From the NCBI RefSeq assembly GCF_024519455.1, contig NZ_JALJRY010000012.1, positions 186,001 to 250,000 of the forward strand: DNA of 64,000 bases, given 5' to 3'. The stretch comes from Streptomyces sp. STR69. Lineage in GTDB: Bacteria > Actinomycetota > Actinomycetes > Streptomycetales > Streptomycetaceae. The notes beneath the pieces are model-generated. The model did no database searches. It saw only the letters and a program-made list of their open reading frames with translations, and was not told the DNA's origin. The position numbers were made by a program, and so were the translations under genes. This document shows positions 42,731-51,996 of the stretch, in pieces. Numbering within the stretch: the stretch's first letter is position 1; the number at the start of each line of letters is the position of its first letter.

Positions 42731-44590
42731 GTGTCCCGTCGTACCGTCGCGTTCTCGCTTCCGCCCTGGCTCGCCCACACGCTGCGGGCCCAGCGGGGGC
42801 CGGTGCCCTGGAGCGCGGTCACGCGAGGGGCGCTGTCCGCCGGGCCGCTGCTCCTCGCCGCCGTGCTCGTCGGGCGTACGTCCCTCGGGGTGCTGGCCGC
42901 GCTCGGGGCCATGCTCGCCGGGATCAACGACCGGCCCGGCAGCCGGCGCGCCTCCGTCAAGCGGCTCGGCGGGCCCGCGTTGGCCGGTGGTGTCGGGCTG
43001 TTGGTCGGGACGTACGCCGGGCAGCATGTCGGGGCTGCCGTGCTGACGCTTCTCCTCACCGGGATCGGGCTGGTCGCCGGCAGTTTCAGCGCCGTCGGGC
43101 CGGTCGCGTCCGGTGCCGGTACGCAACTGCTCGTCGCCTCCGCCATCGGCGCCGGGATGCCCCTGCCCGAACCGGGCTGGCAGCGGGCCCTCGCGTTTCT
43201 CGCCGGGGCCGCCTGGCTGGTCGGGCTGCGGCTGGCGCTGCCCACGCCCGGCGCCATCGCCGGTGACTACCGCTTCGACGGCGAGCGGGACGCCGTAGCC
43301 GCCGTGTACGACGCGATCGCCGCGCTGCTCGACGCCACCGGTGGGTCGGAGGCGACGGCGCGGCGCGCCGCGCTCACCGCAGCCCTCGATCACGCGCAGG
43401 ACGCCCTTGCGGGGCCCCGGCTGCGGCGGTACGCCAGTTCCGCGGCCGAGCGGCGGCTGCACGGGCAGTACGCCGCCGCACTGCCGCTCGCCGAGGCCGC
43501 GACCGCGCTCGCGTGGGGTGGGGAGGCCGTGTCCGCCCGGGTGGGTGAAGGGCCGCGTCGGCTCGCCGCCGCCGTGCGCGACAACGCGCACACCGGGCCG
43601 TTGCCCGCGCCCAACCGTTCCGCGCCCGCGCTGCGCGCCCTCGACGACGCCCTGCTGCACGCCGCCGACGCCTTCGACCAGGCGGAGGGGAGTGACCTGC
43701 ACACGCGGCGGCGGACGGCAACCGATCTGTTCCGTAAGGCATTTGGGGCAGGGGGGCGTGAGTACGGGTTCCGGGTCGCCCTCTGCTTCGGGGCCAGTGT
43801 CGCTGTCGCGCAGGCCCTGCACCAGGCCCGCTGGTACGGGCAGCACGAGCACTGGTACTGGCTGCCCGCCACCGCCGTCTTCCTCGTCAAGCCCGACCTC
43901 GGGCCGCTCGCCTCGCGGGCGCTGAGCCGGGCGGCGGGGACCGTGCTGGGGGCGCTCCTCTTCGCCGGGTTCGCCGCCGTGCTGCCCCGGCCCGAGGGGC
44001 TGATCGCGCTCGTGGCGCTCAGCGGGGCGCTCATTCCCGTCGCCACCCGGCACTTCGCCGCGCAGACCGCCGTCGTCACCGTCCTCGTGCTCTCGCTCGT
44101 GATGGTCGGCGGCGAACCGCAGGCCTCCGCCGGCCGGATCGGGGAGACGCTGCTGGCCTGCGCGATCGTGCTGATCGTCGGACATCTGCCGATGCCGGGG
44201 AAGCGGGGTGGGGGAGTGCGCGCCCGGCTCGCAGCGGCGGGCGATGCGGCGCACGCCTACCTCGTCCACGTGCTGAGCGAGTCCGGGGACCGCGCCGAGC
44301 GCTGGACCCTGCGCCGCGAGGCCTACCGCACGCTCGCCGAGGCCCGTGGCGCCATCGCCGTCTCCGCCGCCGAGCTCCCCGCTCTCGCCCGGCACACGGA
44401 GGGCACGGACGAGGTCGCCGCGGTCCTCGAACGGCTCGTCGACACCACCACCGCCTGCGCCGTCCACCTCGACGACACGGGACGGCTCACGCCCCGGCAC
44501 ATCCAGCAACTCACCGAGTTGTTGGAGGAGTTCGAGCGGGGGCGGGGGCGCGTGGGGCTGCGTGCCATCGAACTGCCGGTCGCCGTATAG
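42731..44590 (+). CDS. FUSC-family inner-membrane protein
   Basis: 619 aa, GTG start with CAGGAG upstream. FUSC topology: an N-terminal membrane block (about residues 30-165, helices such as AGPLLLAAVLVGRTSLGVLA), a cytoplasmic helical segment (about 170-340), a second membrane block (about 345-480, including LPATAVFLVKPDLGPLASRALSRAAGTVLGAL, the FUSC signature) and a C-terminal helical domain. Relatives include aromatic-acid efflux proteins (AaeB) and YccS/YhfK. Export of an aromatic compound is a reasonable guess only. Transcribed alone; the 152-bp gap before it holds no other feature I can support. Confidence 0.87.
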   Translation: MSRRTVAFSLPPWLAHTLRAQRGPVPWSAVTRGALSAGPLLLAAVLVGRTSLGVLAALGAMLAGINDRPGSRRASVKRLGGPALAGGVGLLVGTYAGQHVGAAVLTLLLTGIGLVAGSFSAVGPVASGAGTQLLVASAIGAGMPLPEPGWQRALAFLAGAAWLVGLRLALPTPGAIAGDYRFDGERDAVAAVYDAIAALLDATGGSEATARRAALTAALDHAQDALAGPRLRRYASSAAERRLHGQYAAALPLAEAATALAWGGEAVSARVGEGPRRLAAAVRDNAHTGPLPAPNRSAPALRALDDALLHAADAFDQAEGSDLHTRRRTATDLFRKAFGAGGREYGFRVALCFGASVAVAQALHQARWYGQHEHWYWLPATAVFLVKPDLGPLASRALSRAAGTVLGALLFAGFAAVLPRPEGLIALVALSGALIPVATRHFAAQTAVVTVLVLSLVMVGGEPQASAGRIGETLLACAIVLIVGHLPMPGKRGGGVRARLAAAGDAAHAYLVHVLSESGDRAERWTLRREAYRTLAEARGAIAVSAAELPALARHTEGTDEVAAVLERLVDTTTACAVHLDDTGRLTPRHIQQLTELLEEFERGRGRVGLRAIELPVAV

Positions 44591-44608
44591 GCCCTTGGGC
44601 CGACCCGG

Positions 44609-45559
44609 TCACTCCACCCGTACCCACACCGGTGCGTGGTCCGACCCCGGTGCCTCGCGCCGCGCCGCCGGATCCGGGCCCACGGACGGCAGTTGGGGCG
44701 CTTCCGCACCGGGCAGTCCCGTCCCCGCCGCCGTCACCCGATGCACCAGATGATGGCTGGCCAGAATGTGGTCGATCAGCTCGCGGCGCCCGGAGTTGAT
44801 CCGGGAGTAGCGCTGGTCGGCGGGGATGAGCGGGGCCACGTCCCACAGCCGGGCCGCGTCGCCCTGGTCCGGGCGGTCGTAGCCGGGTGTGCCGATCTCC
44901 GAGCCGGGCGGACCGAGCAGGATCTGTGTGGTGGCCGCCTGCACCTCGTCGTTCATGTCGCCGAGCACGGCCACGTCCCGGGTACGGCCGTCACCGGCCA
45001 GCAGGTCGTCGGCCAGTGCCCGCAGGGTCGCCGCCTCGGCGGCCCGCCGGTAGAGGGCGTAGGCGCCGTACCGGGCCCGTTCGCCCTCGTCGTGGGGGAA
45101 GAAACGGTCCCCCGGGTAGGTCAGCAGCTTGGACTTCAGATGGGCGACCGCCGCCGTCAGCGGCCCGGTCGCCGTCGTGATCTCCACCGCCAGCAGGCCA
45201 CGGCCCGTGGTCGGCTCCTCGGCGCCCGAGTCGTCGGACTGCACCGGGCGCAGGTGAGCGGGGAACGCGTTCGTGTCGGCGACGACACGCGGTTCGGTAC
45301 GGCTGAGGAACCCGACCCGGATGCCCCGGACGTCCGGATGCGCGGACAGGGCGATGTGCCACTCACCGGCGAGCATCCCGGCCAGATCCTGCAGTGCCTC
45401 GGGTTCGCCCACCTCCTGTACGCCCAGCAGGGTCGGGTCCAGCTCCGTGATCACGGCGGCGAGGGAGGCGAGCTTCGCCTCGTAGGCGGCCTTGTCCTTG
45501 GGGCCGAACGGGCCGCCGGGGCGGTACAGGTTCTCCAGATTCCAGGTGCCGAGGAGCAT
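44609..45559 (-). CDS. Endonuclease/exonuclease/phosphatase family hydrolase
   Basis: 316 aa from the ATG at 45559, with AAGGAG 7 nt upstream. EEP-fold motifs: LLGTWNLENLY (metal-binding Asn), LLGVQEVGEPEALQ (catalytic Glu), VAVLGDMNDE (Asp/Asn) and the terminal GSDHAPVWVRV (Asp-His). No signal peptide, so it is intracellular. The family covers DNases, phosphoinositide phosphatases and sphingomyelinases; this branch with the WNLENLY start is common in actinomycetes and its substrate is not known. Convergent with the FUSC gene. Confidence 0.88.
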   Translation of the reverse strand: MLLGTWNLENLYRPGGPFGPKDKAAYEAKLASLAAVITELDPTLLGVQEVGEPEALQDLAGMLAGEWHIALSAHPDVRGIRVGFLSRTEPRVVADTNAFPAHLRPVQSDDSGAEEPTTGRGLLAVEITTATGPLTAAVAHLKSKLLTYPGDRFFPHDEGERARYGAYALYRRAAEAATLRALADDLLAGDGRTRDVAVLGDMNDEVQAATTQILLGPPGSEIGTPGYDRPDQGDAARLWDVAPLIPADQRYSRINSGRRELIDHILASHHLVHRVTAAGTGLPGAEAPQLPSVGPDPAARREAPGSDHAPVWVRVE

Positions 45560-45696
45560 GCGGGGCTCCTTCCAGAAGCCTTGGTCCAGAAGTCTTATGA
45601 GGCAAGCGTGCTGGTCCGGGACGGCTCGCGACAGCGGCACGCCGGGATGCGCGGTTCGGCTCACACGGGGCGAGGACGGCGTCGTACGTTGAGAGA

Positions 45697-47049
45697 GTGA
45701 GTGACTCTCCCGCAGATCTGCTGATCACCGGCTGCGCCGTCCTCGTGCACGACGAGGAGGAGCACATCGGCTTCGAGCAGGATGCTGCGATCGTCGTACG
45801 AGGCGGGCTCGTCGAGTCGGTGACGCGCGCGGCGGACGCGGCCGGCCTCGCGGCCGTCGAACGCATCGACGCGCGCGGCCAGGTCGCCCTGCCGGGGCTC
45901 ATCAACTGCCACACCCACGCGCCGATGGTCGCGCTGCGCGGGCTCGCCGAGGACCTGCCCACCGAGGAGTGGTTCAACGACGTCGTCTGGCCCGTCGAGT
46001 CCAACCTCACCGAAAAAGACGTGGAGTTGGGGGCGCGACTCGCCTGCGCCGAGATGATCCGCGCCGGGGTCACCTGCTTCGCCGACCACTACTTCTCGAT
46101 GGACACGGTCGCCGCCGTGGTCGCCGAGTGCGGGATCCGCGCCCACCTCGGCGAGGCCTACTTCTCCTCCCAGGGACCTCAAGGCCGGGAGAAATCGGTG
46201 GAGTTCGCGCTACGGCACCGGGACGCGGCCGGCGGTCGCATCACCACCGCCCTCGCCCCGCACGCCCCGTACACCGTGACCGACGCCGACCTCGCCGCCA
46301 CCGCCGAACTCGCCCTGGAACACGGCCTCCCCGTCCACCTCCACGCCGCCGAGAACCGCGACCAGACCGACACCAGCCTCGCCCGCCACGGCCTCACCCC
46401 GATCGAAGTCCTCGACCGCACCGGCCTGTTGGCCACCGACCTGCTCATCGCCCACGGCACCGGCATCATCGACCGCGACCTGCCCGTCCTGGAGCGCGCG
46501 AGCGGTCGCGTCGCGGTAGCCACCGCACCCCGCGGCTACCTCAAGTTCGGCTGGCCCGACACCACTCCGATCCGCGCCCTGCGCGCCATCGGCATCCCGG
46601 TCGGACTCGCCACGGACGGCGCCGCGTCCAACAACTCCCTCGACGTGTGGGAGTCGATGGCCCTCACGTCCTTGGTGCAGAAGTCGACCGAGGGAGACCC
46701 GCGTTGGCTGACGTCCCGTCAGGCGCTGCACCACGCCACCCTCCAGAGTGCGCGGGCGGTCGGACTCGGTGACTCGATCGGGTCCATCGCGCCGGGCCGG
46801 CGGGCCGACATCGTCCTCGTCGATCTCACCGGGCCGCACACCCAGCCCGTCCACGACCTCGCCGCCACCCTCGTGCACAGCGCCCGCTCCGCGGACGTCC
46901 GCACCACGATCGTCGACGGCCGCGTCCTGATGCGCGACCGCGAGCTGCTGACCCTCGATGTGCCCGCCGTCGTAAGGGAGTTGGGGGACCGACTGCCCGC
47001 CCTCGTCGACCGGAGTCACGGGCGGCGCATTCAGGAATACGACACCTGA
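45697..47049 (+). CDS. Amidohydrolase of the MtaD/TrzA deaminase group
   Basis: 450 aa, GTG start, leaderless pattern (TACGTT 6 nt upstream). Metal-dependent hydrolase: LPGLINCHTHAPMVALRGLAEDLP (HxH metal ligands and the LRG motif), LPVHLHAAENRDQT (third His), LIAHGTGI (fourth His) and GLATDGAASNNSLDVW (Asp). The pattern matches 5-methylthioadenosine/S-adenosylhomocysteine deaminases and the related TrzA/AtzB enzymes. The expected reaction is hydrolytic deamination of an adenine-type nucleoside. The second half of GLATDGAASNNSLD is characteristic. P450 gene follows 32 bp later with its own -10. Confidence 0.9.
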   Translation: MSDSPADLLITGCAVLVHDEEEHIGFEQDAAIVVRGGLVESVTRAADAAGLAAVERIDARGQVALPGLINCHTHAPMVALRGLAEDLPTEEWFNDVVWPVESNLTEKDVELGARLACAEMIRAGVTCFADHYFSMDTVAAVVAECGIRAHLGEAYFSSQGPQGREKSVEFALRHRDAAGGRITTALAPHAPYTVTDADLAATAELALEHGLPVHLHAAENRDQTDTSLARHGLTPIEVLDRTGLLATDLLIAHGTGIIDRDLPVLERASGRVAVATAPRGYLKFGWPDTTPIRALRAIGIPVGLATDGAASNNSLDVWESMALTSLVQKSTEGDPRWLTSRQALHHATLQSARAVGLGDSIGSIAPGRRADIVLVDLTGPHTQPVHDLAATLVHSARSADVRTTIVDGRVLMRDRELLTLDVPAVVRELGDRLPALVDRSHGRRIQEYDT

Positions 47050-47081
47050 GCCGTGCCCCGGTCGCCTCTAGGCTGTCCTCC

Positions 47082-48275
47082 ATGGATCTCGCGGACGGCC
47101 TTCTCGACCACCCGTACGACGTGTACCGGCGCCTGCGCGACAGCGCCCCCGTGCACCGCATCGCCGGCCCCGACGGCACCCCCGCCTGGCTCGTCACCCG
47201 GTACGAGGACGTCCGGGCGGCGCTGGCCGACCCGCGGCTCTCGCTGGACAAGAGGCATGCCACGGCCGGGACCTACAAGGGGTTCGCGCTGCCGCCCGCG
47301 CTCGACGCGAACCTCCTCAACATGGACCCGCCCGACCACACCCGCATCCGCCGCCTGGTCGGCCGGGCCTTCACCCCGCGCCGAACCGAGCAGCTCCGTA
47401 CGCCGATTCGGCGCACCGCCGATCAACTCCTCGACGCGCTCGGCACGGAGGGCGACACCGACCTCATCGCCTCCTACGCGGCACCGCTCCCCATCACCGT
47501 CATCTGCGACCTGCTCGGCGTGCCCGACCGGCACCGGCGGGACTTCCGGGTGTGGACCGACACCCTTGTCGCGCCCGCCCCCGGGACACCGCCCGAGGCC
47601 GGCAAGCACGCGGTCGTCGCGATGCTCGGCTTCTTCACCCAACTCCTCGCCGAGAAAAGGGAGGAGCCCGGCGACGACCTGCTCTCCGACCTGATCGCCG
47701 TACGCGACGAGGGCGACCGGCTCAGCGAGGACGAGCTGATGTCGCTGGCCTTCCTCATCCTCTTCGCCGGGTACGAGAACACCGTCCAGCTCATCGGCAA
47801 TGCCGTGCTCGCGCTGCTGCAACACCCCGAGCAGCTGGCCGCGTTGCGCAAGGGCCCCGGTCAACTCCCCGCCGCCGTCGAGGAGTTCCTGCGCTTCGAG
47901 GGGCCCGCGCTGCTCGCCATCCGGCGCTTCCCCGTCGAGGAGATCACCATGGGCGGGGTCACCGTCCCCGCCGGTGAGACGGTCTGGGTGTCCGCGTCCG
48001 CCGCCAACCGCGATCCGGACCGCTTCCCCGACCCGGACCGGCTCGACCTCGCCCGCGACACCACCGGGCATCTCGCGCTCGGCCACGGCATCCACTACTG
48101 CCTGGGCGCACCGCTCGCCCGCGCCGAGACCGAGATCGCGCTCGCCGCCCTGCTGGAACGCTTCCCCCGGCTGGAGTCGGGGAAGGGCGAGGTGCGGTGG
48201 CGGCCCTCGCTGCGCGCGCGGGGGCTGCTCACGCTCCCGGTGTCGTACGGGAGGACTTCGGCCGGTTCTGGCTGA
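47082..48275 (+). CDS. Cytochrome P450
   Basis: 397 aa, typical soluble bacterial P450 length. I-helix LAFLILFAGYENTVQLIGNAV carries the oxygen-activation site (AGYENT), the K-helix ExxR lies in VEEFLRFEGPALLAIRRF, and the heme loop is LALGHGIHYCLGAPLARAE with the proximal Cys. The N terminus DLADGLLDHPYDVYRRLRD is CYP107/CYP105-like. It oxidises an unknown small molecule; no ferredoxin or ferredoxin reductase gene adjoins it and no biosynthetic cluster is seen. Leaderless pattern: TAGGCT 7 nt before the ATG. Confidence 0.93.
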   Translation: MDLADGLLDHPYDVYRRLRDSAPVHRIAGPDGTPAWLVTRYEDVRAALADPRLSLDKRHATAGTYKGFALPPALDANLLNMDPPDHTRIRRLVGRAFTPRRTEQLRTPIRRTADQLLDALGTEGDTDLIASYAAPLPITVICDLLGVPDRHRRDFRVWTDTLVAPAPGTPPEAGKHAVVAMLGFFTQLLAEKREEPGDDLLSDLIAVRDEGDRLSEDELMSLAFLILFAGYENTVQLIGNAVLALLQHPEQLAALRKGPGQLPAAVEEFLRFEGPALLAIRRFPVEEITMGGVTVPAGETVWVSASAANRDPDRFPDPDRLDLARDTTGHLALGHGIHYCLGAPLARAETEIALAALLERFPRLESGKGEVRWRPSLRARGLLTLPVSYGRTSAGSG

Positions 48276-48293
48276 AGTTTCTTTCGGGGCAGC

Positions 48294-48323
48294 GATGAGT
48301 TCCGGTTCCCGCTCCGGTCCACC
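48294..48323 (+). promoter_or_regulatory. Two-part promoter motif upstream of the DUF899 gene
   Basis: GATGAGTTCC, 10 nt, CCGGTCCACC, ending 30 bp before the DUF899 ATG. Same half-sites and same spacing as the motif at 30181-30210 before the DoxX gene. Confidence 0.6.
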
Positions 48324-48353
48324 CCTCAACGGACCGTTGTCACAGGAGGGCCC

Positions 48354-49043
48354 ATGTCGCTTCCGGAGATCGTCTCGCGTGCGCAGTGGCGCGCGGCGCG
48401 CGAGGAACTGCTGGTCAGGGAGAAGGCGGCCACGCGCGCGCGGGACGCGCTCAACGCCGAGCGGCGCGGGCTGCCCATGGTGGAGATCGACAAGGAGTAC
48501 CTCTTCGAGGGCGGCGACGGGAAGGCCACCCTGCTCGACCTCTTCGAGGGGCGCGGCCAACTCGTCGTCTACCACTTCATGTTCGCGCCCGACTGGGAGG
48601 CGGGCTGCCGCAGCTGCTCGGCGTTCCTCGACCAGATCGGGCATCTCGCCCATCTGCAGGCGCGCGGCACCACGTTCGCCGCCGTGTCGAGGGCGCCGTA
48701 CACCAAGATCCTGCCGTTCAAGGCGCGGATGGGGTGGACGGTGCCCTGGTACTCGTCCTTCGGCGGGGAGTTCAACTGGGACTTCGACGTGACGCTCGTC
48801 GGGGACGGGGAGCCGGTCGAGCGGCCCGGGGTCAGCTGCTTCCTGCGGGACCGCGACCGGGTGTTCCACACCTACTCGACCTACGAGCGCGGGCTCGACG
48901 GGCTCGGTTCGACCACCTCCTTCCTGGACCTGACCGCGCTGGGGCGGCAGGAGGAGTGGGAGGAGCCGAAGGGGCGCGCGTCGGCGCTCGGGGCGCCCGC
49001 GGGCAGCGAGCGCATCCGCTATCACGACGAGTACGAGGACTGA
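48354..49043 (+). CDS. DUF899 (thioredoxin-like) family protein
   Basis: 229 aa, ATG with AGGAGGG 4-5 nt upstream. DUF899 hallmarks: LPEIVSRAQWRAAREELLVREKA at the N terminus, split from LPMVEIDKEYLF, then VVYHFMFAPDWEAGCRSCSAFLDQ with a CRSC pair in a thioredoxin-like position, MGWTVPWYSSFGGEFNWDFDV and VFHTYSTYERGLD. The family has a thioredoxin-like fold and is often called a dithiol-disulfide isomerase-like protein; activity is unproven. A shared promoter motif links it to the DoxX gene, suggesting a common stress response. Confidence 0.88.
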   Translation: MSLPEIVSRAQWRAAREELLVREKAATRARDALNAERRGLPMVEIDKEYLFEGGDGKATLLDLFEGRGQLVVYHFMFAPDWEAGCRSCSAFLDQIGHLAHLQARGTTFAAVSRAPYTKILPFKARMGWTVPWYSSFGGEFNWDFDVTLVGDGEPVERPGVSCFLRDRDRVFHTYSTYERGLDGLGSTTSFLDLTALGRQEEWEEPKGRASALGAPAGSERIRYHDEYED

Positions 49044-49201
49044 GACGCGGACCGATACGGGAACCTGTGCGGAAGATGTGTGGCCAGGTGTCGACTATGT
49101 CTCAGTACCGTCACTTCGCGAGCCGTTCACCGTACTGTCGGCGTTTAACTCTACGAGGCTTCACGAAGCTCTCCGAGTTCAGCACGACAGGGAGGTACAG
49201 G

Positions 49202-49384
49202 GTGAACGGGCGAATGGTGCTTCAGCGCTTTCCCGCCGGCGGGCCGCGTGGTTCGTGGCCGGCGGAGGAGTTCGCGCAGGCACGCCGTCTGGAAGGGCTG
49301 CCCGCCGAGGTCGTCATGGACATCGCGACCGACATGTTCCTGGTGATCGTGCGCAGCGCCGACATCGTGGACGTGGCCGCCTGA
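49202..49384 (+). CDS. Small conserved hypothetical protein
   Basis: 60 aa, GTG at 49202 with GGGAGG 6 nt upstream. Sequence begins MNGRMVLQRFPAGGPRG and contains EEFAQARRLEGLPAEVV and DIATDMFLVIVR. No known domain, membrane helix or Cys. Coding is supported by the ribosome-binding site, the G/C third-position pattern and my recognition of similar short proteins in other Streptomyces. It stands alone after 158 bp of sequence with AT-richer stretches (49084-49160) likely to hold its promoter, and ends 4 bp from the convergent ABC gene. Function unknown. Confidence 0.65.
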   Translation: MNGRMVLQRFPAGGPRGSWPAEEFAQARRLEGLPAEVVMDIATDMFLVIVRSADIVDVAA

Positions 49385-49388
49385 CCCG

Positions 49389-51332
49389 TCAGCCCGCCTT
49401 CGGGGCGGGCACCTTCGCCGTGAACTGGTCCGCCTGGAGCGCGTACAGCTCCGCGTAGACACCGCCGCTGAGCAGGAGTTCGTCGGGCGTCCCGGACTCC
49501 ACCAGCCGCCCCTGGTCCAGGACGTGCACCAGATCCGCGTGGCGTACGGACGCCAGCCGGTGGGTGATCAGGACCACCGTCTGGCCGGTGCCGGCCAGCG
49601 CGCGGATCTTCTCGAAGACCTCCAGCTCGGCACGGGCGTCGAGGGCCGCGGTCGGCTCGTCCACGATCAGGATGCGGCCCTTGCGGTAGGCGGCCCGGGC
49701 GATACCGAGCCGCTGCCACTGGCCGCCCGACAGCTCGTGCCCGCCGCTGAAGTTGCGGGCCAGCAGCGTGTCCAGGCCGCGCGGCAGATCCGCGACCACG
49801 TCCTCGGCGCCTGCCTCGGCGAGCGCGCCCGCCACCCGCTCCTCGGTGAGTGGCGCGGCGGACCGCCCGATGGCCACGTTGACCCGGGCCGTGAACGGCC
49901 AGCGCTTGAAGTTCTGCGCCACCATCGCGATGCGGTCGGCCAGTTGGTGCCGGTCCGCCGTCGCCGCGTCGACGCCGTCCCACAGGATCCGGCCCCGGTC
50001 CGGCCGGTACAGTCCGGCCAGCAGCTTGACCAGGGTCGTCTTGCCGGAGCCGTTCTCGCCGACCAGCGCGATGATCCGGCCGAGCGGCAGCCTGAGCGTG
50101 ACATCGTCGAGCGCGGGGTGGGTGGACTCGCCCGGATAACTGAACGTGACGTTCTCGAAGCGGATCTCCCGAGGCTCCTCGGGCAGAGCCGCCCCGCCGA
50201 CCGGGATCGCCCGCTCGGCCGCCTCCGTGTACAGCTTCTGCAGATCGCCCACGAAGAGGGCTTCCTCGTGCAGCTGGTTCACCGCCAGCACGAGCGTGTC
50301 GAGGCTCCCGGAACCGGTGCGGATCGCGATCACCGCCGTACCCGCCACCGACAGCGCCATCGCACCGGACAGGAGCAGCCCGCCCAGCGTCGCGTACGTC
50401 GCCGCCGTCGCGAGGCCCGTCCAGGTCGCCGCGATCAGACCGGTGCGGGCCGCGAGCCGGGCCAGCCGGGCCTGCTCCGCCTCCGCGCTCTCCGACATCG
50501 CGTGGAAGTGGCGCAGCAGGAACGGGCCGACCCCGTGGACGCGGATCTCCGGGGCCGCCTCCGGTTCGGTGAGGAGACCGCTGATGAGATGGCCGGCGCG
50601 GGCGTGCTGCACCCAGATGTGGAACGACTCGTAGCGGCGGCGCGCGTTCGTCAGGGCGCCCCACGCGCTCGGCAGCGTCATCGTCACCAGCAGCGGGAGC
50701 AGCGCCGGATGCAGCACGGTCAGCACACCCGCCGCCGCGATCAGCGAGATCACCGCGTTCATCACCCGCGTCGCCAGCGAGATCATGCGGCGGGCCGAGG
50801 AGGCACCGTACTGCGCGGTGTCCAGCAGCTTGTGGAACGCGTGGTCCTCGATCGCGGCCAGCTCCACGGCCGCCGCCCGCTGCAGATACAGCTCGGTGGC
50901 GACCCGCTCCACCTTCGGCTCCAGCCGGCCGGTCGCATACGTCGACGCGGCCCGCAGCAGCGCGCCCACCAGCAGTACGGCGGCCATCGTGACCAGGGCC
51001 GGTACGGCGCCGTGCAGCCGGTCCGCGATCGCGCCGCCGGTGATCAGCCGCCCCAGCACGCTGTTGACCGCGAGCAGACTCACCGCCTGGGTGGCGCCCC
51101 GGCCCGCCTCGGCGGCCAGCACGATCCGCGCGGCCCGACGATCGGCCTGCCAGGCCAGCCGGAAACTCGACCCCAGCATCGCCGGCAACCGCGTCACCAT
51201 GGCCCGGAAACTCAGCTCCAGGAACGCGTCGGTGTGCTGGTTCCACCCCATGTCGTAGCGCAAGGGCCCACCGAAGAGCAGCTGCTCCGACGCGGACGGC
51301 CCCACCTGTCCCGAGTCACCCTTGCTTCCCAC
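49389..51332 (-). CDS. ABC transporter, fused membrane and ATPase domains
   Basis: 647 aa half-transporter. The membrane domain spans about residues 40-340 with six helices (ALVTMAAVLLVGALLRAAS, AVISLIAAAGVLTVLHPALLPLL, AATYATLGGLLLSGAMALS). The ATPase domain follows (about 375-625): Walker A VGENGSGKTTLVKLLAGL, signature HELSGGQWQRLGIARA, Walker B ILIVDEPTAALD and the H-loop VVLITHRLASV. Family: bacterial exporters of the MsbA/LagD-like group; it must dimerise. Tryptophan in LSGGQWQR is common in peptide/antibiotic-linked Streptomyces exporters. Substrate unknown; no partner gene next to it, so it is probably a homodimer. Confidence 0.9.
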   Translation of the reverse strand: MGSKGDSGQVGPSASEQLLFGGPLRYDMGWNQHTDAFLELSFRAMVTRLPAMLGSSFRLAWQADRRAARIVLAAEAGRGATQAVSLLAVNSVLGRLITGGAIADRLHGAVPALVTMAAVLLVGALLRAASTYATGRLEPKVERVATELYLQRAAAVELAAIEDHAFHKLLDTAQYGASSARRMISLATRVMNAVISLIAAAGVLTVLHPALLPLLVTMTLPSAWGALTNARRRYESFHIWVQHARAGHLISGLLTEPEAAPEIRVHGVGPFLLRHFHAMSESAEAEQARLARLAARTGLIAATWTGLATAATYATLGGLLLSGAMALSVAGTAVIAIRTGSGSLDTLVLAVNQLHEEALFVGDLQKLYTEAAERAIPVGGAALPEEPREIRFENVTFSYPGESTHPALDDVTLRLPLGRIIALVGENGSGKTTLVKLLAGLYRPDRGRILWDGVDAATADRHQLADRIAMVAQNFKRWPFTARVNVAIGRSAAPLTEERVAGALAEAGAEDVVADLPRGLDTLLARNFSGGHELSGGQWQRLGIARAAYRKGRILIVDEPTAALDARAELEVFEKIRALAGTGQTVVLITHRLASVRHADLVHVLDQGRLVESGTPDELLLSGGVYAELYALQADQFTAKVPAPKAG

Positions 51333-51483
51333 CGTCGACCTCCCCCGATAGCGGACGAACGGCCACTATCGCGGGGTGGGGCGGTGTGGGGGAGAGCGCG
51401 TGGGAAAGGGGTTGCGGGCGCGCGGGCGTACGCCGGGAGGGGCGCGCCGTACGTTTCGACCGGCGGCGAGGGATGCGCCCGAA

Positions 51484-51511
51484 AGGGGCGCGGGGAACTG
51501 CGCGACCAGCC
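51484..51511 (+). repeat. Dispersed hairpin repeat, copy 2
   Basis: 28 bp identical to 36165-36192, again preceded by a GC-rich hairpin half (GCGCCC-GAAA-GGGGCGC at 51475-51491). Here it lies in the intergenic region (51333-51552) between two minus-strand genes and could act as a terminator for the gene at 51553. Confidence 0.75.
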
Positions 51512-51552
51512 CCCACCGGCCCGCAGCCAAATACCGCCCACCCCGCGGAGCG

Positions 51553-51996
51553 CTACGCGCTGATGGGCCGAGACCAAGAAGGCGTAGCACCCGTCACCCG
51601 GCACACAGCCAGATACAGCGGAATCGGTGGCGTATACGGCAGCTTGCCGTCAGGCCGGTGAATGAGGCCGGGTGCGCGTGGCGCGTCCGGCACCAGCGCG
51701 CCGGTGGTGTACCGCGCCGGCGCCGGCCAGTCCAGCGCGTAGTCGGAGTCGGACGGCACGATCCACCACCAGTGCGTCTCGTCGGCGTAGACACAGCCGA
51801 CGCGCGGTAGACGGGGCAGGACCAGCGGTCCGAAACGGGCGGGCACCGCCACCGCGTCACAGCCGAGCGGAGCCGTCATGCCCTCGGGGACGGGCAGTCG
51901 CCGGGGCGTGCCCGGTCCGTGCAGCGCGCGCCCCAGACGGACCAGTGTGTCGAGACTGAGTACCTGGCCGGGACCGGAAGCGCCGCTCAGACCCAT
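51553..51996 (-). CDS. Conserved hypothetical protein coupled to the anti-sigma-like ATPase
   Basis: 147 aa, ATG at 51996, overlapping the end of the ATPase gene by 10 bp. It contains the well-conserved-looking strings VLPRLPRVGCVYADETHWWWIVPSDSDYALDWP and GLIHRPDGKLPYTPPIPLYLAVCRVTG, given here in part. Single domain, no membrane segment. In actinomycetes such a gene regularly follows a HATPase_c regulator gene, so the two probably work together, but no biochemical role is known. Confidence 0.75.
   Translation of the reverse strand: MGLSGASGPGQVLSLDTLVRLGRALHGPGTPRRLPVPEGMTAPLGCDAVAVPARFGPLVLPRLPRVGCVYADETHWWWIVPSDSDYALDWPAPARYTTGALVPDAPRAPGLIHRPDGKLPYTPPIPLYLAVCRVTGATPSWSRPISA

Noticed and set aside
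45697..48275. Amidohydrolase plus P450 as part of a biosynthetic gene cluster
   Set aside because: No polyketide, peptide, terpene or tailoring genes nearby; each gene seems to have its own promoter.
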